A stretch of 64,000 nt of DNA from Streptomyces sp. DHE7-1 (GTDB lineage: Bacteria; Actinomycetota; Actinomycetes; Streptomycetales; Streptomycetaceae), in NCBI GenBank assembly GCA_016432725.1, contig JACJDG010000001.1:1-64000 (forward strand), given 5' to 3'. The notes beneath the pieces were generated by a model. The model saw nothing but the letters and a program-made list of their open reading frames with translations, was not told the origin of the DNA and ran no database searches. This document shows positions 48,482 to 58,083 of the stretch, in pieces. How positions within the stretch are numbered: position 1 is the stretch's first letter; each line of letters opens with the position of its first letter. The translations under genes and the position numbers were made by a program.

Positions 48482-50911
48482 TCTCGGAGCGCACGAAGCG
48501 GGCGAGGCGTGCGACGCCCTCGTCGATGTCCCCGAGCGTGAGGCAGCTGTACGACAGCCGGATGGACCGCAGACCACCGCCTTCGGGGTGGAAGTACCGC
48601 ATCGGGGTCCAGATCACACCGTGGTCCACCGCCGACCGGGTCAGCGCGGCCTCGTCGGCGTCGAAGGGGACGTGCAGGGTCATGAAGAACCCGCCGCGGG
48701 GACGGTTCCACCGCACCTGCGACGCCCCTTGTCCCGGAGAGCCGAAGTGCCGCTCCAGACTGTCCAGCGTCTGCCGCAGCGCCGCTTCGTAGTGGCCGGC
48801 CGGCCCGGCGGCCAGCTGTGACACGCTTCCGGCCGCCGACAGCAGCATCCCGGCGACCGCGGCCTGGCTCAGCGCCGGGGTGTTGACCGTGACCATGCTC
48901 TTGAGTTTGGCCAGATCCCCGGCAAGCGGGCGGGTCTCACCGTGCAGACCGCGGACCTCCTGGTCCGCGACCACGTAGCCGAGGCGGGCGGCGGGGAAGG
49001 CGGTCTTGGAGAACGAGCCCAGGTGCACCACCCTGCGCTCGGTGTCGAGCGCCTTCAGCAGCGGCACCTGGGGGCCCGGGCTGACGTGCCGGTAGGGGCT
49101 GTCCTCGAGGATCAGGAAGTCCTCACGGCCGGCGAGGTCGAGCAGCCCCTTGCGCTCAGGGAGTTCCAGCGAGTTGCCCGACGGGTTGGAGTGGTCCGGC
49201 ACGACGTAGAGGGCCCGTGGGCGCAGTCCGGCCTGCCGCGTCCGCCGGACGGCGTCCTCCACGTCGGCGACGTGCAGTCCGTCCTCCCGCTCCGGCACGG
49301 TGCGCACGGTGATGTCCAGCAGCCTGGCCGCGCCGACGATGCCCACGTAGCAGGGACTCACCACCATCAGGGCGTCGCCGCTGTCGCGGAACAGCGCGCG
49401 CAGGGCCAGCAGCATCGCTTCCTGGCAGCCGACGGTGACCACGATGTCCCGCGCCAGGACGTCGACGCCCTCGTCGGCGCGCAGGGCGTCGGCCACCAGT
49501 TCCCGGATGCGTCCGGCGGTCGGGCCGTACTGGAAGAGCGCCTCCTTCAGGTCCGCGTCGGAGGCGCCTTGCGCGCGGAGGTGGTCCATGTAGCGGCGCA
49601 TGTGCCCGAACAGCTCCTCCGGCTCGAACAGGCCCTCGTAGGGCCGGCCCGGCGCGAAGGATATGGCGTCCGGATACGCATGGGTGATGTCGTTGAGGAA
49701 CGTCATGGTGTCCATCAACGGGTCGCCGGTGCTGCCGTGGAGATCGGTCTGCCAAAGTACGCCGGCGGGCTCGGCCGGTCGCGGGGCGGGTACGGCGGGC
49801 GAGGTCGGCCTGGGGGCCGGTTGGTGGGGCGCGGCGCGGCGGACCAGGCTCTCGGGCACTCGGGAGAGCGCGTCGACACCGGTGAGCGCCATCGCGTCGG
49901 TCAGTTCCGTGTGGAGGATGTCGAGCACCCGGGAGACACCGCTGCGCCCGCCCGCCGCGAGACCGTGCAGCACGGGGCGCCCGATCAGTACGGCGTCGGC
50001 GCCGAGCGCGAGCGCGGTGAGGATGTCCGTTCCGTGCCGTACGCCGCCGTCCAGGAGCAGCGGACAACGCCCGGCCACCGCCTGCGCGATGTCCGGGAGG
50101 ACGTCGAGTGTCGCGGGAGCCGCGTCGAGCTGCCGCCCGCCGTGGTTGGAGACAACGATGCCGGCCGCTCCGGCCGCGACGGCGCGTTCCGCGTCATGCG
50201 GTGCGAGCACGCCCTTGACGATGACGGGCAGGGAGCTCACCGACCGAAACCAGTCCAGGATCGACCAGTCCAGGTCGGGATCGAGATGAAGCAGGCTGTG
50301 CGCGGCCGGGTCGGCGGTGTCCATCACCGGGACGTTGGCGGACACGACACCGGCGGGCAGCCGGAAGCCGTTGAGCAGGTCCCGGACGCGGCGCCCCATC
50401 CTGGGGGTGTCGACGGTCAGGACCAGGGCCTCGAAGCCCGCGCGCTCGGCCCGTTGGACCATGTCACGGGTGATCGAGCGGTCCCGGAAGCAATAGACCT
50501 GCAGCCACAGGGGGAGTGCGCCGCGGCGGCGATGTCCTCGAACGTCCGTCCGGCGAAGGTACTCACCACGGTCGGTAGGCCCGCGTGACCGGCGGCCTCG
50601 ACGGTGGCACACTCACCTTCGGGATGGGCAAGGGTGTGGTAGGCCACCGGGGCCACGCCCAGGGGTGCCGACCAGTCGCGTCCGAGGACGCGCACCGAGG
50701 TGTCCGTCCGGGAGCCGCCACCGGTCAGGACCCGCGGCATGAGGCGTGCCGCCTCGAACGCCTCTCGGTTGGCGCTGAGGGTGCGTTCGGCACCGGCGCC
50801 GCCGTCGATGAAGTCCACGACGGCGCGGTGCAGCCGGGCCCGTGCCAGGTCGGCGACGGCCTCCAGACTGAAGGCCCTCGACAGGCCCTCCACGGTTTCG
50901 GGTACGGTCAT
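48462..50911 (-). CDS. Hmo-HpgT fusion: 4-hydroxymandelate oxidase and Hpg aminotransferase
   Basis: Repaired length is 816 residues (one C lost from CCCCCC near 50515). Residues 1-360 are an FMN-dependent alpha-hydroxyacid oxidase: FIDGGAGAERT, TVDTPRMGRR, the catalytic His in VVSNHGGRQLDAAP and LLLDGGVRHGTDI. It oxidises 4-hydroxymandelate to 4-hydroxybenzoylformate. A Pro/Ala-rich linker (PAPRPTSPAVPAPRPAEPAG) leads to a fold-type I PLP aminotransferase with YVVPDHSNPSGNSLELP and the PLP lysine in GSFSKTAFPAARLGYV, which forms 4-hydroxyphenylglycine. The two enzymes are separate in many Hpg clusters. Its start overlaps the hmaS stop as ATGA. Confidence 0.9.
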
Positions 50912-51921
50912 CGCGACCCTCCGCGCTCGCGCTCCACCGCCTCGTAGAGGGCGCGGATGTTGGCGCTGCCGAAGCCCCTCGCGCCGGCCCGTTCGATCAG
51001 TTCGTAGAACAGCGTGGCGCGCTCGTGCGGCGACCGGGAGAAGATCTGGAGCAGGTGTCCGTTCTCGTCGCGGTCCACGAGTACGCCTGTTTCCCGCAGA
51101 TCCTGGATCTGCTTCGGCATGGTGCCGATGCGGCGTTCCAGCGCCTCGTAGTACGTTCCCGGTGTTTTCAGGAACTCGGCCGACCGGCGGCGGTATTCAC
51201 GGACGGCCGGGATGATCTCCGCCACCTGGAAGGCCAGATGCTGGACCCCCGGCCCGGCGTTGCGGGCCAAGAAGTCGTCGATCTGCCCCGGTGCCCGGTC
51301 CGGGACCGGTTCGATCATCGTGAACGTGACACCGCCGGACGGGCTGCGCACCACGACGGAGTCCATCGCCTGGTCGCCGACCTCTACGAACTCACTGGAG
51401 AACCACTCCAGGCCCATGGCCTCGGCGTAGAAGCGAGCGGTGTCCGCGAGAGTGCCGGGGCGCAGGCAGACCGCCAGGTGGTCCAGCCGCTGCACATGCC
51501 CCTCGGACGCCGACGGGCCGGCATCCTCAACGGAGATCCAGTCGCGGTCCCCCGGCAACCCGCCGGACAGCGGGCACATCGTGTGGCGCACGCTGCCGAG
51601 GCCGGGCACCGTCACGCTGTCCGCATGGCCTGTCACCGGGCCGGCGCCCGCCCGCAACGCCGACTCCCGGGCCAGGACGGGGTCGGCGCAGCGGAAGCCT
51701 ATGTCGGCCACACCGTCGCCGTGCGTGGCACAGAATTGCTCGGCGATCGGGCCGTCAGTGACCACCACTGTCACTTCCGCCTGCCGCAGGAGCGACGAGT
51801 GTCGATCGGCGTCCTCCGCGCTGGCTTTCTCCGTGAAGCCGAGCGCGGAGACAAAATAGTCCAGCGTCTTTTTCCGGTCCGTCGTATAGAGCTCGACGTA
51901 TTCGATGCTAACTGCGTTCAC
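50908..51921 (-). CDS. hmaS: 4-hydroxymandelate synthase
   Basis: HmaS is a non-heme iron dioxygenase that turns 4-hydroxyphenylpyruvate and O2 into 4-hydroxymandelate, the first step to Hpg. It belongs to the HPPD fold. The iron ligands are visible as His in RLDHLAVCL, His in VQHLAFQV and Glu in LFYELIER, with the C-terminal helix ARGFGSANIRALYEAVERE. GTG 51921 (VNAVSIEYVELYTTDRK) gives 337 residues. The frame is open to 52203, but the extra 94 residues have no family similarity. HPPD itself is excluded mainly by the coupled hmo-hpgT gene, not by a residue I can point to. Frame intact. Confidence 0.85.
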   Translation of the reverse strand: MNAVSIEYVELYTTDRKKTLDYFVSALGFTEKASAEDADRHSSLLRQAEVTVVVTDGPIAEQFCATHGDGVADIGFRCADPVLARESALRAGAGPVTGHADSVTVPGLGSVRHTMCPLSGGLPGDRDWISVEDAGPSASEGHVQRLDHLAVCLRPGTLADTARFYAEAMGLEWFSSEFVEVGDQAMDSVVVRSPSGGVTFTMIEPVPDRAPGQIDDFLARNAGPGVQHLAFQVAEIIPAVREYRRRSAEFLKTPGTYYEALERRIGTMPKQIQDLRETGVLVDRDENGHLLQIFSRSPHERATLFYELIERAGARGFGSANIRALYEAVERERGGSR

Positions 51922-52144
51922 CAGCCCGATGGTGCCATCCAACCCAACGCCTACACAAGGGAATTGTGCACGTCGCCATTGCCGCCAGCGGGGCGCCAGA
52001 ATGTCGCCATTGAGAATCCAGAGGCAGTTCCCAGAATGGTGCGCGAAGTAATTCGAGCCGGTTCTTACGCGGGCCTTTTCCTGTCTCCGGCTTCCGCTTC
52101 GGTCTCCGTGACATGCTTCCAGGAACTGCTCTGCGCCGACTCCG

Positions 52145-52600
52145 TCACGAAGCGCGCGAAAACGCGCCGCGCCGGGCTGTTGCCATGAGCAGCAGCAGTA
52201 CAACGGCCAGCACCTGGATGGCGATGACGACCGTGATCAGCACGGGGATCGGATAGCCGTACAGCAGCCCCGAAGAGCAGGTCCCAGGGGTGGTGGGCTG
52301 GCAGTGTGCTTCGTTGCCTCCCCAAGAGAAGCCAGCACCCTCGCGCCTTCTCCGGCGGCGTTGGCGAAGCCGCCCCAGGTGACCCCCACTGTTGCGGTGC
52401 TGCCATCCGTAGATGCCGCCGTCGACGGCGGCACCGATGCTGGCGCTGGCGCAGAGGGGGCAGCGGCCGGAGGGGTCGTCCTGGTCGATGGGGTCGTTGT
52501 TGGCGTAGGTGTAAGGCGACAGGTTCGGACTGTCGTTGGAAGCCGGTTCGGGGTCGGCGCTGGTGAAGCGGCGGTTGCCAGGGTCGTACGCAGCGAGGAG
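52145..52600 (-). pseudogene. Orphan RHS-repeat C-terminal tip
   Basis: The RHS core end motif is clear: AAYDPGNRRFTSADPEP, then LSPYTYANNDPIDQDDPSG. About 100 variable residues follow, ending in a hydrophobic helix (PIPVLITVVIAIQVLAVVLL) and a basic tail, with a frame change near 52350. No RHS repeats precede it, since the reading breaks at about 52585 beside a recombinase remnant. Such tips are displaced toxin ends of polymorphic toxin loci. The full-length locus is at 58937-64000. Confidence 0.6.
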
Positions 52601-52834
52601 GACAGCACCCGCCGCACACCCGACATCGACGACTGCCGCCCGAACTGCGTCAACATCGCACGCACCGACCGCGACATCGAACAAGTCCTCGTCCAGATCG
52701 AGCGGCTACGGCCGCTCGTCGACGACCCACTGGCCCCCGCGTTCCGACACGCCCACGAACAGCACGAGTTCGACCGCCTGGAGCGCATCGTCACCGCCCA
52801 CGTCCGCACCGGAGAACCCCACGATGGCCACTGA
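52590..52834 (+). pseudogene. C-terminal remnant of a site-specific recombinase gene
   Basis: The frame ending at 52834 reads TPDIDDCRPNCVNIARTDRD and HAHEQHEFDRLERIVTAH, the tail found on actinomycete tandem integrases that precede a small helical accessory gene. No catalytic R-H-R-Y residues remain. It is truncated at about 52590, where it meets the RHS tip on the other strand. The next gene starts inside its last codons. Confidence 0.45.
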
Positions 52835-53278
52835 CCGCGACGCCGAACGCGACGCCATCACAGCAGGGATCCAGCGGCTGCTCGACGGACGTCCCACCCG
52901 GTCCACCGAGGCGCTCACCACGCTGCCACTCGCCGCCGAGGCAGGCGTCAAGCGCTGGGTCCTCACCCACAAGCACGTCGACCTGAAAGAAGAATTCGTC
53001 CGCCGAAAGTCCGAGGCGAACGGCATCCCGCCCGCGTTCCAACACCTGCACGCCCGCGCCGTCGACGCCGAAGCCGCCGCAAAGCCCCTGCGGGAGGACA
53101 ACGACCACCTCGCGAGCGCGTCGCCGTCTATGCCCAGGTCATCCACGAACTCCGGACTGAGCTGGACAGGCGCACCGACAGCACCACCTACCGCAGCCCC
53201 CGTCCGGAGCCTGCCCACCAGGGCCTGAAGGGCGAGGCGACATGGCTGTTGAGCGCGTCCTGCGAACGAGTTATGTAG
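52824..53278 (+). CDS. Helical accessory protein of a recombinase operon
   Basis: ATG 52824 overlaps the recombinase tail. The protein begins MATDRDAERDAITAGIQRLL, has an HTH-like core TTLPLAAEAGVKRWVLTHKH, then an alpha-helical coiled region. One base restored near 53112 continues it as VAVYAQVIHELRTELDRR to the stop at 53278, 151 residues in total. Small helical proteins of this design follow tandem integrases in many actinomycete elements and probably bind DNA with them. Confidence 0.5.
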
Positions 53279-53339
53279 TCGACCCGTCCTGCCGGCTCCA
53301 TGCTCAGCTTCAGTCTCCTCCGCCGTCACGCAGGCAGTT

Positions 53340-54572
53340 TCAGCTCAGAAGAGGATTGCCCCTGAGGTTCGCTTCCCCGCACGGCCAGGGACCCTCGGCC
53401 AGGGACCCCAGCGGTGTACGGAAGACCAGGACCTCGTTGTCCAGGGAGACGACGACACTGCCTTCGCTCAGCAGTAGCGCACGACCGATAACCGCTCGGC
53501 TGTCATCCATGGCGAACAGTTCGTGTCCGGCGAGATCCGTGTCCACAGCGAGCAGCTTGCCGTCTCGCCAGAACACCGCGGTTCCCTCGCAGTCCATCGC
53601 AGGGTAGGACGTGTAGTAACCCGTCAGTGGCGGCCCGTCCACAAGGCTGTTGTCCGGTGCGAGCCGCCGGAAGCGTGATCGCGAAGGCAGGCCGTTTTCG
53701 AGCTCCGGGCCGCAGACGCCGCCGTTCTTGCCGACGAGCATCGCCCCATGGCTGGCCCAGCGCGCGCTTTCGACGCCGTCCCGGCCGAAACGGCCGGTCG
53801 TGAAGGCACCGTAACCCTGGGATCCGAGCAGGAACTGGCCAGGGCCAGCTATCGCCTTTCGGCCTGTGGGAGCGGGAGCGGTGACCGAGATGGTCGCGCC
53901 ACTGTCCAGGTCGAGGAAGAACGTCCTTCCGATGCCACCCCGTGTGTCGGTGAAACTGGCTGCGATCCGGTCGGCCGATACGAGCAGTGGCTCCCAGTGA
54001 TCAATGCCGATCTCCTTCGGGACCCAAGGTCTACGCGGCCGGATCTCCCATCCGGCCCGGTCTCCCATCTCCACCACACCCGGGAACGAGAGCGCACCGA
54101 GCGCAATCGGCGTGGACCAGAGGCACTCCCCCTCTCTCGTGTACCGGGCCACGCGAGGCTCCGGTACAGAGATGGGTCGGCTTCCTTCCCTACGGACCAT
54201 GCCGGAGCCGCTGACCCAGGAAATGACGAACCCGTCGTCGAGGAGGACGAATGCGCCGATCTCCTCATCGGCGCGGCACTCCAGGCGGGCGGTGGGCCCA
54301 GTGGAACCGTCCGGCAGAACACCTTCCAGGAGCTGACTGTCGCAGTCTGGATAGGCGAGCCACAGCGCGCCGTCCGTGGCCAGACGGGATTGCGGCTTGC
54401 CTGTCCCGGGGTAGGTCCGCTGCCACTCCACCTTGCCTGAAAGATCAACCCTCGTGATGACGGTCGCCAACGGATTCGGGCCGTAGCCGGTCACAGTCAG
54501 TGGCCCGGAGGGGTCGGATGTGGCCACAGCCCGAATCTGGCCCGGCATGGTGAAACGCGATGAGAGGGGCAT
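53340..54572 (-). CDS. Beta-propeller-like hypothetical protein
   Basis: A 410-residue soluble protein starting at ATG 54572 (MPLSSRFTMPGQIRAVATSD). It contains about seven short beta-rich repeats, for example GKVEWQRTYPGTGKPQSRLA, GECLWSTPIALGAL, GRTFFLDLDSGATISV and LLAVDTDLAGHELFAMDDSR, with the W-rich and LxxD pattern of PQQ-type propellers. No signal peptide or active-site motif is seen. A second propeller-like gene lies upstream on the same strand. The pair sits between RHS debris and the RHS toxin, but no functional link is visible. Confidence 0.55.
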   Translation of the reverse strand: MPLSSRFTMPGQIRAVATSDPSGPLTVTGYGPNPLATVITRVDLSGKVEWQRTYPGTGKPQSRLATDGALWLAYPDCDSQLLEGVLPDGSTGPTARLECRADEEIGAFVLLDDGFVISWVSGSGMVRREGSRPISVPEPRVARYTREGECLWSTPIALGALSFPGVVEMGDRAGWEIRPRRPWVPKEIGIDHWEPLLVSADRIAASFTDTRGGIGRTFFLDLDSGATISVTAPAPTGRKAIAGPGQFLLGSQGYGAFTTGRFGRDGVESARWASHGAMLVGKNGGVCGPELENGLPSRSRFRRLAPDNSLVDGPPLTGYYTSYPAMDCEGTAVFWRDGKLLAVDTDLAGHELFAMDDSRAVIGRALLLSEGSVVVSLDNEVLVFRTPLGSLAEGPWPCGEANLRGNPLLS

Positions 54573-54836
54573 GCGTCCGCATCTTGCCGCATGTCTCCGT
54601 CCGCAGCGGTTGGGCCCTCTGCAGCGCTCGTCTGGAACGCTCAGAGGCCAACTGCCGTGCTCAGTCACATGTCCTGTGACTGAGCACGGTACCTGGCGTG
54701 GATGGACAACTCCGATGCACAGAATTGGTCCACAGGTGACGCTGCAGGGAGCGCAGTAGAAAAGCGTCGGGCGCTTGCGCGTCGAAGACCGTCTGGATCC
54801 TTGCTGGCACGCGCTGCGGCAACTCCTTTCGGGGGC

Positions 54837-55693
54837 TCAGCTGCTGAGGTCAACCACTCCCCACGCGGTGAACGGCTCGGCCTGGACGTAGATCCTGCTT
54901 CCTCGGCTGACGGCGCGGCGGCGGCCGGGCAGGTGGCCGTCGGGCAGGGTGAGCAGGCCGACGTCCGTTGGCTCGACGGATGCTTCGGTGAGCTCTCCGT
55001 GGGTGAGCCGGTCCACCTCTTCGCCGTAGCCGCCGTAGAAGGCGACCCGCTCGCCGTGGATGGCCACTGCCTTGGCGCCTCGTACCTGATTCGGCCACAC
55101 CCTCACGGGCCGGTCGGGGCGTATCTCGACGAGCGGGAAGTCGGTGTACGCGCAAGCCCAGGCAGTGGTGCCCGACACGTTCAGGGCGTAGCAGTCGAAG
55201 AGGCCAGGGATGCTTGCGCCGTCGGACGTCCAGTAGATGTGGCCTGTGGGGCTCCAGCGGCGGATTCCGGCCGGGTTTTCGTCGAAGTGCCCAACCCAGA
55301 TGTGGCCGGCCTCGTCCACGAGCAGGTGCTCGATGGCGTCCCCGACGGAGAAGGAGGAGGCCTCGCGACCGAGCGCGTCGAAGACCTGGACCTGGTCCGC
55401 GTCCTCGTACCGGCGGGCGCGGGATGCTGCGACGACGAACCCGCCGTCAGGCAGGCGGTCCAGGTGCGGCCAGCGGGCACGCACGGCGCTCAGCTCGGTG
55501 AGTTCGACGTCGCCGCCCGGATGGACGGAGACGACCAGCGCGTCGAAGGGCAGGGCATCGCCGCCGGGCTGCGGAGCGCGGTCGGTAAGCAGCCAGTGGG
55601 CGGTGCCGAAGACGTCGACGATGCTGGTCAGGACGTGGTGGGCGTGGTGCGCTCGGGGAGGTGGGCGTAGGGAACGAGGGCAGTCTTCTGCAC
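54837..55693 (-). CDS. Beta-propeller-like hypothetical protein
   Basis: GTG 55693 has GGAG nine bases upstream and opens VQKTALVPYAHLPER. One base must be restored near 55640 to join it to the long frame (HHVLTSIVDVFGTAHWLLTD) that stops at 54837, giving about 285 residues. Repeats such as DQVQVFDALGREASSFSVGD, EHLLVDEAGHIWVGHFDENP and IRPDRPVRVWPNQVRGAKAV have the look of a six-bladed propeller. Similar uncharacterised proteins occur singly in many streptomycetes. No export signal. Confidence 0.55.
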
Positions 55694-55786
55694 GGGTGGG
55701 CTCTCCTGGGTGGGCGGTCACGGCGTTCGGGCGCTGCGGTGAGCGGCGGCGGTGCGCGAGCGGTGGAGAGCGAAGCGGGGCCCCTA

Positions 55787-56678
55787 GGCGGTGTCTTCAA
55801 TTGATCTTGGGTGGTGGATCATGGTCGAGTGATACGTCGTCATGAACTGACCGACATGGAGTGGGAGTTCGTCCGGCCGTTGCTGCCCGAGTCACTGCGC
55901 GGGCGGAAGCGTCTTGATGACCGCACTGTGCTCAACGGGATCGTGTGGAAGTTCCGGACCGGGACCGCGTGGCGGGATGTGCCCGAGCGGTACGGGTCGT
56001 GGCACACGCTGCACACCCGCTTCCGCCGGTGGGCTCTGGACGGCACGTTCGAGCGGATGCTGCGGGCCGCCCAGACCCGTGCGGACGCGGCCGGTGACAT
56101 CGACTGGCTGGTGTCGGTCGACTCCACCGTCGTCCGGGCCCACCAGCACGCGGCGGGAGCCCGAAAAGGGGGCTCCGCAGTCCCGGTCTCGGACGCTCTC
56201 GAGGCGGGCTGACCAGCAAAATCCACCTGGCCTGCGATGCCTACGGCCGCCCGCTCGCCTTCACTGTCACGAGCGGGAACACCAACGACTGCACGCAGTT
56301 CACCGCCGTGAAGGAGGCGATCCGGGTACCCCGCCCGGAACCGGGACGGCCGCGGGTCCGGCCCGCCCACGTCCTGGGCGACAAGGGCTACAGCTCCCGG
56401 GCCATCCGGACGTGGCTGCGACGCCGGGGCACCGCCCACACCATCCCCGAGCGGGCCGACCAGATTCGCAACCGGCTCCGCCGCGGCAGCCGCGGCGGGC
56501 GGCCGCCGGCCTTCGACAGACAGCTCTACAAGCGGCGCAACGTGGTGGAACGGTGCTTCAACCGCTTGAAGCAGTGGCGCGGCATCGCGACCCGTTACGA
56601 CAAGACCGCCGAGTCCTACCAAGCAGCCATCACACTCGCCTCGCTCCTGATGTGGGCGTGACAATTGAAGACACCGCC
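55787..56678. mobile_element. Intact IS5-family (IS427-type) insertion sequence, 892 bp
   Basis: Perfect 17-bp terminal repeats, GGCGGTGTCTTCAATTG at 55787-55803 and its inverse at 56662-56678, are flanked on both sides by TA within CTAG, so the target duplication is preserved. The transposase is complete. This indicates a recent, probably active insertion. Confidence 0.9.
55811..56661 (+). CDS. IS5-family transposase expressed by -1 frameshifting (orfA/orfB)
   Basis: orfA (55811-56212) encodes LTDMEWEFVRPLLPESLRGR and the first catalytic Asp in VSVDSTVVRAHQHAAGA, and stops soon after. orfB lies in the -1 frame and contains GRPLAFTVTSGNTNDC, the second Asp in VLGDKGYSSRAIRTWL, the Glu in NVVERCFNRLKQWRG and a stop at 56661. 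The overlap has GAAAAGGGGG near 56162, a classic slippery run, so a single fusion transposase of about 280 residues is expected. Unlike the other frame changes in this window, this one is normal for the family. GTG 55811 or 55829 may be the start. Confidence 0.85.
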
Positions 56679-56761
56679 TAGAAGGCATGGCCCTTTCTGG
56701 TGGTCATGAGGTGATCATCGTCGATGTGTGGCCCCCGTGCCAAACCCTTTCGGTCCAGCGC

Positions 56762-57973
56762 TCACGCCGTCTGTGACCCCACCCGCTCAGCCTCGACGAG
56801 GGCCAACCCGCCCACCGACTCGACGCGGCTGATCGGTGGGTGGCCGCCGAGTGCGGTGTGACAGCGGTGGTGGTTGTAGCCGTGGAGGAAGTCTGCCAGT
56901 GCCGCTGTCCGCTCGGTGTTCGAGGTGCAGGGCCGTAGGTAGGCCCATTCGTCGAGCAGGGTGCGGTTGAAGCGTTCGACCTTGCCGTTGGTCTGCGGCC
57001 GGTAGGGCCGGATCTTCTTGTGGGTGATGCCGGACGCGGCAAGGGCTTGGGTGAAGAGCTTCGACTTGTAGCAGGAGCCGTTGTCGGTCAGAACCCGCTC
57101 GACGATGACGCTCTGTCCGGTGAAGAACGCGTTCGCCCTCTGCCAGAAGGCGATCGCGGTGTGCTGACGCTCGTCGGGCAGGACCTCGCTGTAGGCCAGA
57201 CGGGAGTAGTCGTCGACGGCGGAGTGGATGAAGGAGTAGCCGATCAGCGGCTTGCAGCTCTTGCGCTCGTCCGTGGTGGCGAGTTTGTTGTCCATCACCT
57301 GTCGGCGGTCCATGATCTTGTGGCCGCCGCCGTCGGGGATATTGCCGAGCTTTTTGATGTCGACGTGGACGAGTTCGCCCGGCCGGGCGCGTTCGTAGCG
57401 GCGGACGATTGCCCCGGTGGGCCGGTCCAGCCAGGCGAGGCGATTGAGGCCGTGGCGGACCAGGACCCGGTGCACGGTCGAGGCGGGAAGGCCCAGGATC
57501 GGGCCGATCCTGGCCAGGCCGAGCTTGCGGCTGGTCCGCAGGTGGCAGACAGGTGCTTCGGTGGCTGAGGACGTGCGGTGCGGGGTGGTTCGGGGCCGAC
57601 TGGAACGGTCGGCGAGGCCCGCGTCGCCTTCGGTCCGCCAGCGGCGGACCCATTTGTGGGCGGTGGGACGGGATATCCCCATCTCGGCCGCGACATGCGC
57701 GACCGGCCGGCCCGCGAGAACGCGTTCGACCAGGGTGAGGTCGGTGGTGGTGATGTCCAGGCACCGCCAGGCTGGCCCGGGGGCGGTGCCGGTGTCCTGG
57801 GCGGCCGCGACGGCGACTGCGCTGGGTGAGCAGTCGACGCCTGTCGTGCGGTATCCGAGTTCGTAATGGAGGTGGCGGGCCAGAGCGCCAGCGCCGCTGC
57901 CGATGTCCAGGGCGGGGCGGGCGCGTCCGGGTCCGATGTACTCGTTCATCAGCCGCTGCTCGGCTTCGCACAA
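56762..57973 (-). CDS. In-frame chimera: methyltransferase N-terminus fused to an IS481 transposase
   Basis: Residues 1-75 (TTG 57973 or ATG 57949) are the N-terminal part of a class I SAM-dependent methyltransferase: ARPALDIGSGAGALARHL is motif I, and TTGVDCSPSAVAVAAAQDTG the second strand. At about 57745 the frame passes without a stop into an IS481 transposase lacking its first 15 or so residues: HTH VAHVAAEMGISRPTAHKWVR, then Asp in VHVDIKKLGN, Asp in VLTDNGSCYKSK and Glu in NGKVERFNRTLLDEW. The rest of the methyltransferase is missing. The coding frame upstream is open to about 58035 (AYWEPRWAEGRRYRQL), so the methyltransferase start is also lost. Confidence 0.75.
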   Translation of the reverse strand: MCEAEQRLMNEYIGPGRARPALDIGSGAGALARHLHYELGYRTTGVDCSPSAVAVAAAQDTGTAPGPAWRCLDITTTDLTLVERVLAGRPVAHVAAEMGISRPTAHKWVRRWRTEGDAGLADRSSRPRTTPHRTSSATEAPVCHLRTSRKLGLARIGPILGLPASTVHRVLVRHGLNRLAWLDRPTGAIVRRYERARPGELVHVDIKKLGNIPDGGGHKIMDRRQVMDNKLATTDERKSCKPLIGYSFIHSAVDDYSRLAYSEVLPDERQHTAIAFWQRANAFFTGQSVIVERVLTDNGSCYKSKLFTQALAASGITHKKIRPYRPQTNGKVERFNRTLLDEWAYLRPCTSNTERTAALADFLHGYNHHRCHTALGGHPPISRVESVGGLALVEAERVGSQTA

Positions 57974-58083
57974 CTGCCGGTAGCGGCGGCCCTCGGCCCA
58001 GCGCGGCTCCCAGTAGGCGGCGCTCGCCGCCAGTCACTACGCACGCACGCCTGGCCCAAGCGGATGTGACCCGACTCCCGCTT

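Noticed and set aside
50908..52203. HmaS starting at 52203 with a 94-residue extension
   Set aside because: The extension is Cys/Arg-rich low-complexity sequence outside the family; GTG 51921 matches the usual HmaS N-terminus.
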